Part shown: piece after piece, positions 52,003 to 62,283 of the stretch
Position numbering within the stretch: position 1 is the stretch's first letter
How the letters are laid out: the number at the start of each line of letters is the position of its first letter
Origin: Lolium rigidum
Taxonomy: Eukaryota > Streptophyta > Magnoliopsida > Poales > Poaceae
Reading direction: 5' to 3'
Assembly: GCF_022539505.1 (NCBI RefSeq)
Contig: NC_061510.1
Location: 97,914,292 to 97,978,291, forward strand
DNA: 64,000 bases
Notes under the pieces: generated by a model
Database searches by the model: none
The model's input: only the letters and a program-made list of their open reading frames with translations
What the model was told of the DNA's origin: nothing
Program-made: the position numbers and the translations under genes

Positions 52003-53786
52003 TGTAGGATAACGTAGCATAGAAAACAAAAATTTTCCTACGGCAAACACGCAATCCAAGCCAAGATGCAATCTAGAAGACGGTAGCAACGAGGGGATTA
52101 TCGAGTCTCACCCTTGAAGAGATTCCAAAGCCTACAAGAGGAGGCTCTTGTTGCTGCGGTAGACGTTCACTTGCCGCTTGCAAAGCGCGTAGAAGATCAT
52201 GATCACGAGCGGTTCCGGCGCCACGAACGGGCAGCACCTCCGTACTCGGTCACACGTTCGGTTGTTGATGAAGACGACGTCCACCTCCCCGTTCCGGCGG
52301 GCAGCGGAAGTAGTAGCTCCTCTTGAATCCGACGGCACGACGGCGTGGTGTCGGTGGCGGTGGAGAAATCCGGCGGAGCTTCGCTAAGTGTGCGGGATAT
52401 GGTGGAGGAGCGGGGCGCTAGGGTTTGGGGAGAGGGGTGGCCGGCCACTATAGGGGCGGCCAAGCTTGTGGCTTTGGTGTGGCCGGCCCCCTCCCCTTGG
52501 CCCTCTATATATAGGTGGAAGCCCCAAGTGTTGGACTACAAGTCTTCGAATAAGACCCGAACCCAAAACCTTCCATATGGTGGGAAACCTTCCCAAGCTA
52601 GGATTCCCACTAGAGGTGGGAATTCCACCTACCATAAGGGGGGGTGGCCGGCCCCTTATGGGGAAGTCCACTTGGGACTCCACCCCACTAGGGTTGGCCG
52701 GCCATGGTGGTGGAGTCCCATGTGGACTCCACCTTCCTTGGTGGGTTCTTCCGGACTTTTCTAGAACCTTCTAGAACCTTCCATAGAACCTTCCGCATCA
52801 TTTTAATTCACATAAAATGACATCCTATATATGAATCTTATTCTCCGGACCATTCCGGAACTCCTCGTGATGTCCGGGATCTCATCCGGGACTCCGAACA
52901 AATATTCGAACTCCATTCCATATTCAAGTTCTACCATTTCAACATCCAACTTTAAGTGTGTCACCCTACGGTTCGCGAACTATGCGGACATGGTTGAGTA
53001 CTCACTCCGACCAATAACCAATAGCGGGATGCTGGAGATCCATAATGGCTCCCACATATTCAACGATGACTTTAGTGATCGAATGAACCATTCACATACG
53101 ATACCAATTCCCTTTGTCACGCGATATTTTACTTATCCAGAGGTTTGATCATCGGTATCACACTATACCTTGTTCAACCTCGTCTCCGACAAGTACTCTT
53201 TACTCGTACCGTGGTATGTGGTCTCTTATGAACTTATTCATATGCTTGCAAGACATTAGACGACATTCCACCGAGAGGGCCCGAGTATATCTATCCGTCA
53301 TCGGGATGGACAAATCCCACTGTTGATCCATATGTCTCAACTCATACTTTCCGGATACTTAATCCCACCTTTATAACCACCCATTTACGCAGTGGCGTTT
53401 GATGTAATCAAAGTACCTTTCCAGTATAAGTGATTTACATGATCTCATGGTCATAAGGACTAGGTAACTATGTAATAAAAGCTTATAGCAAATAACTTAA
53501 TGTCGTGATCTTATGCTACGCTTAATTGGGTGTGTCCATTACATCATTCATACAATGATATAACCTTGTTATTAATAACATCCAATGTTCATGATTATGA
53601 AACTAATCATCTATTAATCAACAAGCTAGTTAAGAGGCTTACTAGGGACTCTTTGTTTGTTTACATATCACACATGTATCAATGTTTCGGTTAATACAAT
53701 TATAGCATGGTATATAAACATTTATCATAAACATAAAGATATATAATAATCACTTTTATTATTGCCTCTTGGGCATATCTCCAACA
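52003..53786 (-). repeat. RLC-4 3' LTR (left on +)
   Basis: Ends 'ATCTCCAACA' on +, followed by the polypurine tract. Near-identical to 59011-60793. Confidence 0.94.
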
Positions 53787-53800
53787 GTCTCCCACTTGCA
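53787..53800 (-). promoter_or_regulatory. RLC-4 polypurine tract
   Basis: Minus strand 'TGCAAGTGGGAGAC' directly before the 3' LTR 'TGTTGGAG'. Primes plus-strand DNA synthesis in BARE-type elements. Confidence 0.75.
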
Positions 53801-53819
53801 CTAGAGTCAATAATCTAGA

Positions 53820-56800
53820 TTACATTGTAAGGTACCTAACACCCATGGCATTCTGGTGTTGGTCATGCTTTGCCCTAGGGAGAGCTTTAGTCAACGGATC
53901 TGCTACATTCAGATCAGTGTGTACTTTGCAAATCTTTACTTCTCCATCTTCGATGTACTCGCGAATCGAATGATAACGCAGCTTGATATGCTTCAGCCTC
54001 TTGTGTGATCTTGGTTCATGTGCATTGGCGATGGCACCCATGTTGTCACAATATATGACTAGTGGGTCCAATGCACTAGGAACCACACCGAGCTCTACAA
54101 TGAACCTCTTCATCCATACCGCTTCTGATGAAGCCTGCGAAGCCGCTATGTACTCCGATTCTGTTGAGGATTTCGCCACCGTGCACTCGCTTCGAGCTTG
54201 CCCGGCTTACTGCAGCACCATTCAATATAAACACGTACCCGGATCGTGACTTAGAGTCATCGGGATCGGTGTTCCAACTTGCATCGGTGTAACTTGTTAC
54301 AACGAGCTCTTGGTCACCTCCATAACAAAGAAACATATCCTTAGTTCTTTTCAAGTACTTCGAGGATATTCTTGACCGCTGTCCGGTGTTCCATTCCTGG
54401 ATCACTTTGATATCCGCTAGTCAAACTAACGAGCATGTGCTATATCCGGTCTTGTACATAGCATGGCATACATGATAGAGCCTACTTGCCGAGGCATAGG
54501 GGATCTTACTCATCCTTTCTCTTTCTTCTGCCGTAGCCGGTCCTTGAGTCTTACTCAAGACCTTGCCTGGTAACATAGGTAAGAATCCTTTCTTACTTTC
54601 GTCCATTCTAAATTTCTTTAGAATCTTGTCCAGGTATGTACTCTGTGATAGCCCTATTAGACGTCTTGATCTATCTCTATAAATCTTGATGCCTAATATA
54701 TATGATGCTTCACCAAGGTCTTTCATTGAAAAACTATTATTCAAATAACCCTTTACACTGGCTTAATAGTTCTATATCATTCCCAATCAACAATATGTCA
54801 TCTACATATAATATCGGGAACGCTACGGAGCTCCCACTCACTTTCTTGTAAATACGAGGTCTCTCCATGACCTTTGTATAAACCCGAAGTCTTTGATCAC
54901 CTTATCAAAGCGTCGGTTCCAACTTCTTGATGCTTGCTTCGAGTCCATAAATTGAACGATGAAGTTTGCATACTTTGTCGAGCATTTTTAGGATCGACAA
55001 AACCTTTGGGTTGTACCATATACAACTCTTCCTCAATGTCTCCATTAAGGAACGCCGTTTTGACATCCATCTGCCAAATCTCATAATCGAAAAATGCAGC
55101 TATTGCTAACAAAATCCTCACAGATTTTAGCTTCGCTACTGGTGAGAAAGTCTCATCGTAGTCAACACCTTGAATTTGTCGGAAACCCTTTGCGACAAGT
55201 CGAGCTTTATAGACGAGTAATATTACCATCGGCATCTGTTTTTCTTTTGAAGATCCATTTATTCTCGACAGCCTTTCGGCTATCGGGTAAGTCTACCAAA
55301 GTCCATACTTTGTTATCATACATGGATCCCATTTCGGATTTCATGGCTTCTTGCCATTTGTTGGAATCTGGGCTCATCATCGCTTCTTCATACGTCGCGA
55401 GGTCTTCATCATTGTTATCTACAATCATGACATTTAGACAAGGATCATACCAATCAGGAGTGGCACGTTCCCTTGTCGATCTGCGAGGTTCAGTAGCTAT
55501 CTCATTTGAAGTTTCATGATCATTATCATTAGCTTCCTCTGTTGCTGGTGTAGGCGGCACAGGAACATCTTCTGGTACTGCGCTACTCTGATCAACGAGT
55601 AGAGATTCTTCAATCTCATCGAGTTCTACTTTTCTTCCAGTCACTTCTTTAGTGAGAAATTCTTTCTCAAGAAAGGTTCCGTTCTTAGCAACAAAGATCT
55701 TGCCTTCGGATCTGTGATAGAAAGTGTACCCTATAGTTTCCTTAGGGTATCCTATGAAGACGCATTTCTCCGCTTTGGGTTCTAGCTTGTCCGGTTGTAA
55801 CTTTTTTACATAGGCTTCGCAACCCCAAACTTTTAGGAACGACAGACTTAGGTTTCTTATTAAACCATAATTCATACGGTGTCGTTTCAACGGATTTTGA
55901 TGGTGCTCTATTTAAAGTGAATGCGGCTGTCTCTAATGCATAACTCCAAAATGATAAAGGTAAATCGAGTAAGAGACATCATAGAACGAACCATATCTAA
56001 GAGAGTTCGATTACGACGTTCGGACACACCGTTTCGTTGTGGTGTTCCCGGCGGTGTCAATTGTGAAAGTATTCCGCATTTCTTTAAATGCATGCCAAAC
56101 TCATAACTCAGATATTCACCTCCGCGATCGGATCGTAGAAATTTAATCTTCTTGTTACGTTGATTTTCTACTTCACTTTGGAATTCCTTAAACTTCTCGA
56201 AAGTTTCGGATTTATGTTTCATTAAATAGATATACCCATATCTACTTAAATCATCTGTGAAGGTTAGAACATAACGATAACCACCGCGCGATGCTACACT
56301 CATTGGTCCGCACACATCTGTATGTATGATTTCCAATAAGTCGGTAGCTCGCTCCATCATACCCGAGAATGGAGTCTTAGTCATTTTTCCCATCAGACAT
56401 GCTTCACATCTATCAAGTGACTCAAAGTCAAGTGATTCAAGTAATCCATCGGTATGGAGTTTCTTCATGCGTTTCACTCCAATATGACCAAGACGACAGT
56501 GCCACATATAAGTAGAATTATCACTTAGTTTAATTCGCTTAGCATCAATGTTATGTATATGTGTATCGCTACTATCGAGATCTAACAGAAATAAGCCATT
56601 CTTTTCTGGTGCTTGACCATAAAAGATATTATTCATAAAAATAGAACAACCATTATTCTCAGACTTGAATGAATAACCGTCTTGCATTAAACAAGATCCA
56701 GATATAATGTTCATGCTCAACGCGGGTACAAAATAGCAATTATTTAGGCTTAAAACTAATCCCGAAGGTAGATGTAGAGGAAGTGTGCCGACAGCGATCA

Positions 56801-57080
56801 CATCGACTTTGGATCCATTTCCAACGCGCATCGTCACTTCATCTTTCAGTAGTCTTTGTTTATTCTTTAGTTCCTGTTTCGAGTTACAAATATGAGCAAC
56901 CGAACCAGTATCAAATACCCAGGTACTAGTACGAGAACTAGTGAGATAAACATCTATAACATGTATATCGAGATATACCTTCTTTCTTCTTCTTGACAAG
57001 GCCGCTCTTCGGATCCGCCAAATACTTGGAGCAATTACGCTTCCGGTGTCCCTTCTCCTTGCGATAATAGCACTCAGCAT
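53820..57080 (-). pseudogene. pol: RLC-4 pol: protease, integrase, reverse transcriptase, RNase H (frameshifted)
   Basis: Domains in copia order on the minus strand. Protease: 'WVFDTGSVAHIC' (near 56900). Integrase zinc region: 'MWHCRLGHIGVKRMKKLH' with 'CEACLMGKM' (56510-56390). Integrase core: 'IHTDVCGPM', 'FLRSDRGGEYLS' (56320-56110). Reverse transcriptase: 'KARLVAKGFRQIQGVDY', 'MDVKTAFLNGDIEEELY' and 'YVDD' at 54797-54808. RNase H: 'SYTDASWNTDPDDSKS', 'STESEYIAASQASSEAVW', 'CDNMGAIANAHEPRSHKR' and a stop at 53820. Frame breaks near 56990, 55905, 55200, 54980, 54420 and 54180 make it non-functional, although catalytic motifs survive. Confidence 0.9.
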
Positions 57081-57812
57081 CAGGCTTAGGGCCAGCCTTA
57101 GGTTTCACAGGAGGCGTGGCAGCTTTCTTGCCACTCTTCTTGTTCTTGCCTTTAGACTTGCCCTGTTTCTTGAAGCTAGTGGTCTTGTTGACCATCAACA
57201 CTTGGTGCTCTTTCTTAATTTCAATCTCAGCAGATTTTAGCATGGCAAAAAGTTCAGGTAACTCTTTGTTCATGTTCTGCATATTGTAATTCATCACAAA
57301 GTTCTTATAACTAGGTGGCAGTGATTGAAGGACACGATTAATCCCCAGTCTGTTAGGAATCACTATTCCCAAATCACTGAGTTTCTTTGCATGCCCGGTC
57401 ATGGCGAGCATGTGCTCACTAATGGAGCTGCCTTCTTCCATCATGCAGCTGAAGAAGTGTTTCGATGCTTCATAGCATTCCACGGCCGCATGAGTCTCAA
57501 AGATAGTCTTTAACTCATTGATTAACTCATGTGGATCGTGGTGCTCAAAACGTTTTTGAAGATCGGCTTCCAGACTGCACAGGATGGCACACTGAACTTG
57601 AGAGTACCGAGTTTTCCGAGTCGCGTAAACATTCTTTACTTCATCGGTTTCAGTTTCGCGGGAGGGTCACCTAGCGGTGCATCAAGCACATATTGCAGGT
57701 TTCCGCCATTGAGGAAGATCCTCACATGACGGAACCGGTCGGTGAAGTTGCTACCGTTGCTCTTAAGCTTTTCTTTCTCTAGGAACTGGTTAAAATTGAT
57801 TGAGGACGCCAT
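56938..57812 (-). pseudogene. gag: RLC-4 gag with damaged zinc knuckle
   Basis: Starts at ATG 57812 ('MASSINFNQFLEKEKLKSN'). A one-base shift near 57640 leads into the long block 57483-56938, which has 'CYEASKHFFSCMMEEG', 'QSLPPSYKNFVMNYNMQ' and a Lys-rich stretch. The CCHC knuckle reads 'CYYRKEKGHRKRNC': the second Cys is Arg, so zinc binding would be lost. The frame ends early at 56938, just before the protease. Confidence 0.85.
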
Positions 57813-58997
57813 ATCTACAACATATTTGCAATAGTTTAGACTAATGTTTATGACAAATTGAGTTCAAATTTTAATTTAACAAAATTAAAAACTAGGTGAA
57901 CTCCCACTCAAAACAATATCCCTCGCATTGTCTTAGTGATCACACGAACCAAATCCATCACACCTATGCCCGATCATCATGAGACAAGATGTAATTTCAA
58001 TGGCGAACACTCAAAGTGTTCATCATATCAATCATATGATTCATGCTCTACCTTTCGGTATCACGTGTTCCGAGACCATGTCTGTACATGCTAGGCTCGT
58101 CAAGGCCACCTTAGTATCCGCATGTGCAAAACTTACTTGCACCCGTTGTATGCACTTGTTGATTCTATCACACCCGATCATCACGAGATGCTTCGAAACG
58201 ACAAGTCTTGGCAACGGTGCTACTAAGGATGAACACTTTATTATCTTGAAATTTTAGTGAGAGGGATCATCTTATAATGCTACCGTCGCGATCTAAGCAA
58301 AATAAGATGCATAAAAGGATTAACATCACATGCAGTTCATATGTGATATGATATGGCCCTTTTGTCTTTGCGCCTTTGATCTTCATCTCCAAAGCACGGA
58401 CATGATCTCCATCATCAACGGGCATGATCTCCATCATCGTCGGCGAAGCACCAAGGTCAATGGCGCCGTCTTCATGATCGTCCTCCATGTAGCAACTATT
58501 ACAACTACTTTGAAATACTACTCAACATGAATTTTAAAGACAACCATAAGGCTCCTGCCGGTTGCCACAATACAATAATGATCATCTCATACATAGTCAT
58601 CATCACATTATGGCCATATCACATCACCAAACCCTGCAAAAACAAGTTAGACGTTCTCTAATTTGGTTTGCATATTTTACGTGGTTTAGGGTTTTCGAGC
58701 AAGATCCAATCTACCTACGAACATCAACCACAACGGTGATACTAGTGTTGTCAATAGAAGAGTAAATTGAATCTTCACTATAGTAGGAGAGACGAGACAC
58801 CCGCAAAGCCACTTATGCAATACAAGTTGGATGTCAAGCGTGGAGCAAATCTCATGAACGCGGTCATGTAAAGTTAGCCCGAGCCGCTTCATCCCACTAT
58901 GCCACAAAGATGCAAAGTACTCAACTAAAGATAAAAAGAGCATCAACGCCCACAAACCATTGTGTTCTACTCGTGCAACCATCTATGCATAGACACG
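57813..58997 (-). other. RLC-4 untranslated leader (1.2 kb)
   Basis: Lies between primer site and gag start. BARE-type elements have a long leader carrying dimerisation and packaging signals. No coding frame with support. Confidence 0.6.
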
Positions 58998-59009
58998 GCT
59001 CTGATACCA
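58998..59009 (-). promoter_or_regulatory. RLC-4 primer-binding site (initiator tRNA-Met)
   Basis: Minus strand 'TGGTATCAGAGC', the canonical copia primer site, one base from the LTR edge. Confidence 0.92.
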
Positions 59010-59010
59010 C

Positions 59011-60793
59011 TGTAGGATAACGTAGCACAGAAAACAAAAAATTTCCTACGGCAAACACGCAATCCAAGCCAAGATGCAATCTAGAAGACGGTAGCAACGA
59101 GGGGATTATCGAGTCTCACCCTTGAAGAGATTCCAAAGCCTACAAGAGGAGGCTCTTGTTGCTGCGGTAGACGTTCACTTGCCGCTTGCAAAAGCGCGTA
59201 GAAGATCTTGATCACGATCGGTTCCGGCGCCACGAACGGGCAGCACCTCCGTACTCGGTCACACGTTCGGTTGTTGATGAAGACGAGGTCCACCTCCCCG
59301 TTCCAGCGGGCAGCGGAAGTAGTAGCTCCTGTTGAATCCGACAGCACGACGGCGTGGTGTCGGTGGCGGTGGAGAAATCCGGCGGAGCTTCGCTAAGCGT
59401 GCGGGATATGGTGGAGGAGCGGGGCGCTAGGGTTTGGGGAGAGGGGGTGGCCGACCACTATAGGGGGCGGCCAAGCTTGTGGCTTTGGTGTGGCCGGCCC
59501 CCTCCCTTGGCCCTCTATATATAGGTGGAAGCCCCAAGTGTTGGACTACAAGTCTTCGAATAAGACCCGAACCCAAAACCTTCCATATGGTGGGAAACCT
59601 TCCCAAGCTAGGATTCCCACTAGAGGTGGGAATTCCACCTACCATAAGGGGGGTGGCCGGCCCCTTATGGGGAAGTCCACTTGGGACTCCACCCCACTAG
59701 GGTTGGCCGGCCATGGTGGTGGAGTCCCATGTGGACTCCACCTTCCTTGGTGGGTTCTTCCGGACTTTTCTAGAACCTTCTAGAACCTTCCATAGAACCT
59801 TCGCATCATTTTAATTCACATAAAATGACATCCTATATATGAATCTTATTCTCCGGACCATTCGGAACTCCTCGTGATGTCCGGGATCTCATCCGGGACT
59901 CCGAACAAATATTCGAACTCCATTCCATATTCAAGTTCTACCATTTCAACATCCAACTTTAAGTGTGTCACCCTACGGTTCGCGAACTATGCGGACATGG
60001 TTGAGTACTCACTCCGACCAATAACCAATAGCGGGATCTAGAGATCCATAATGGCTCCCACATATTCAACGATGACTTTAGTGATCGAATGAACCATTCA
60101 CATACGATACCAATTCCCTTTGTCACGCGATATTTTACTTATCCGAGGTTTGATCATCGGTATCACACTATACCTTGTTCAACCTCGTCTCTCGACAAGT
60201 ACTCTTTACTCGTACCGTGGTATGTGGTCTCTTATGAACTTATTCATATGCTTGCAAGACATTAGACGACATTCCACCGAGAGGGCCCAGAGTATATCTA
60301 TCCGTCATCGGGATGGACAAATCCCACTGTTGATCCATATGTCTCAACTCACACTTTCCGGATACTTAATCCCACCTTTATAACCACCCATTTACGCAGT
60401 GGCATTTGATGTAATCAAAGTACCTTTCCAGTATAAGTGATTTACATGATCTCATGGTCATAAGGACTAGGTAACTATGTAATAAAAGCTTATAGCAAAT
60501 AACTTAATGTCGTGATCTTATGCTACGCTTAATTGGGTGTGTCCATTACATCATTCATACAATGATATAACCTTGTTATTAATAACATCCAATGTTCATG
60601 ATTATGAAACTAATCATCTATTAATCAACAAGCTAGTTAAGAGGCTTACTAGGGACTCTTTGTTTGTTTACATATCACACATGTATCAATGTTTCGGTTA
60701 ATACAAATATAGCATGGTATATAAACATTTATCATAAACATAAAGATATATAATAATCACTTTTATTATTGCCTCTTGGGCATATCTCCAACA
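59011..60793 (-). repeat. RLC-4 5' LTR
   Basis: Partner of 52003-53786; adjoins the primer site. Differences are single bases and one- to two-base indels. Confidence 0.94.
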
Positions 60794-60798
60794 GTCTC

Positions 60799-61228
60799 TG
60801 GAAGTATTTCCGTATCGTGGCTCTCGGTAATAGGGTTTTCGCGACGAAGAGTATAAGTAGGCGGAAGGGCAGCGCAGGGGGCGGCACGAGGGCCCCACAC
60901 CATAGGGCGGCGCGGGGTCAACCCTGGCCGCGCGGCCCTGTGGTGTGGGCGCCTCGTCGCCCCACTTCGTATCCCCTCCGGTCTTCTGGAAGCTTCGTGG
61001 AAAAATAAGACCCTGGGCGTTGATTTCGTCCAATTCCGAGAATATTTCCTTTGTAGGATTTCTGAAACCAAAAACAGCAGAAAACAAGAATCGGCGCTTC
61101 GGCATCTTGTTAATAGGTTAGTGCCAGAAAATCCATAATAATGATGTAAAGTATGTATAAAACATGTGAGTATTGTCATAAAAGTAGCATGGAACATAAG
61201 AAATTATAGATACGTTGGAGACGTATCA
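60799..61228 (-). repeat. RLG-3 5' LTR, second part
   Basis: Continues exactly from 52002 after removing RLC-4 and one GTCTC. Ends 'GAGACGTATCA', then TACCC. Confidence 0.92.
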
Positions 61229-62142
61229 TACCCGAAGGGTAATGCCCACATCAGTAGCACCCGAGTGACTGGCCGAAGTAATGCTTCGGGTAGGGACTAT
61301 AATTGCCTTCATCTGAATATCCTTAACTGTCGAAAAGAATTTAATTTTCTCATTTGCCATGATGTTGAAATTACTTGATATCAGGTGCGCGTCCGGCACT
61401 TCCGATGGGAGTAGCCCCCGAGTCTAGGGACGGATGCTTGCAACCATGCGTAGACTCAAGTTGTACTACTCGAAGATTCTGGTGTCGATGATTTCTAAAC
61501 TTCCCTCGTCATCCAATATCTTTTAGTATATCAGGTCTTCAAAGACTTTGGGTGAAGTCATACAGTCTGATAGTACGTAAAGGATAAAAGTAACGAGTCT
61601 AGCCTTATTCGAAAAATCTATGTTGGTTAACTGCCGATGGCAAAACAACGTTACTCTACTCAAAATCAATTCCTCGGGCTCGATCCTGGATCTTCTAGAA
61701 CCTTCGGATCCGTTCTTCTTCGGATTCATCTATTTTTATCGGGTGCGCGTCCAGCGCTCCCGATGGGAGTAGCCCCCGAGTCTAGGGATAGATGCTTGCG
61801 ACCGGGTGTAGACTCAAGTTGAATAGATTCCATCGAATGCCAAATTTACTTCGAGTGCATTTGTTATAAGGAGCCGATAACTTTAGATGACATCATCAGT
61901 GACGACATAACTGTAGCAGCGGGTTTGATGGGACGTGACCTGAAAGGCCCACCTCTGTCTGAGCAGTCTTCTTGGAAAATGACCGAACATTACGCTCCAT
62001 CTAAGGCGTCTCCTTGATTTCCGTGTGTAGTGGAGGTAATAGTCCTTTGGCTTGCTTGTTGTTTTGACACGTGGCGAACCAGATCTACGCCCAATATTTA
62101 TAGCATGAATCCACCAGTCCAGATCCTAAGTAGTTTTCTCTT

Positions 62143-62148
62143 TATAAA
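62143..62148 (+). promoter_or_regulatory. TATA box of the RLG-5 gene
   Basis: 'TTTATAAAAGGAGG' about 140 bp before ATG 62284, followed by a pyrimidine-rich leader (CTCCTCTTTCTCTCC), typical of plant 5' UTRs. Confidence 0.6.
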
Positions 62149-62283
62149 AGGAGGCGCAAATTTTACTCCTCTTTCTCTCCCTGCCATCGTCTTCTTCTTC
62201 CTTCGTTCTTGCAACTTACAACTTACGCGCCCCTACTGCCGCCGCGCCCAAACCACCACAGTTCCCAAAGAAACTTCACCAAG

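Larger units (their letters stand above)
52003..60793 (-). mobile_element. RLC-4: BARE/Angela-type Ty1-copia retrotransposon, near full length, TSD GTCTC
   Basis: The LTRs are 52003-53786 (1784 bp) and 59011-60793 (1783 bp). On the minus strand they begin 'TGTTGGAGATATGCCCAAG', the BARE/Angela/WIS signature, and end 'CCTACA'. The target duplication GTCTC is at 51998-52002 and 60794-60798. Primer site for initiator tRNA-Met at 58998-59009. It has a complete gag-pol domain set in copia order but many frame breaks. The LTRs are almost identical, so insertion is recent compared with RLG-3. Confidence 0.95.
45704..61228 (-). mobile_element. RLG-3: Athila-like non-autonomous LTR element (contains RLC-4)
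   Basis: The LTRs are 45704-47313 (1610 bp) and 50825-52002 + 60799-61228 (1608 bp), starting 'TGCTAGCGTGTAGAAGC' and ending 'GAGACGTATCA'. The target duplication TACCC is at 45699-45703 and 61229-61233. The tRNA-Asp primer site is at 50796-50813. The internal region (3511 bp) has the long 3' non-coding part and the same unrecognised ORF as RLG-1. Same family as RLG-1 and RLG-2 but more diverged. Confidence 0.92.

Noticed and set aside
52114..52764. ORFs within the RLC-4 LTRs (also 59081-59783)
   Set aside because: Present in both LTRs, in GC-rich LTR sequence. BARE-type LTRs do not encode a protein here.
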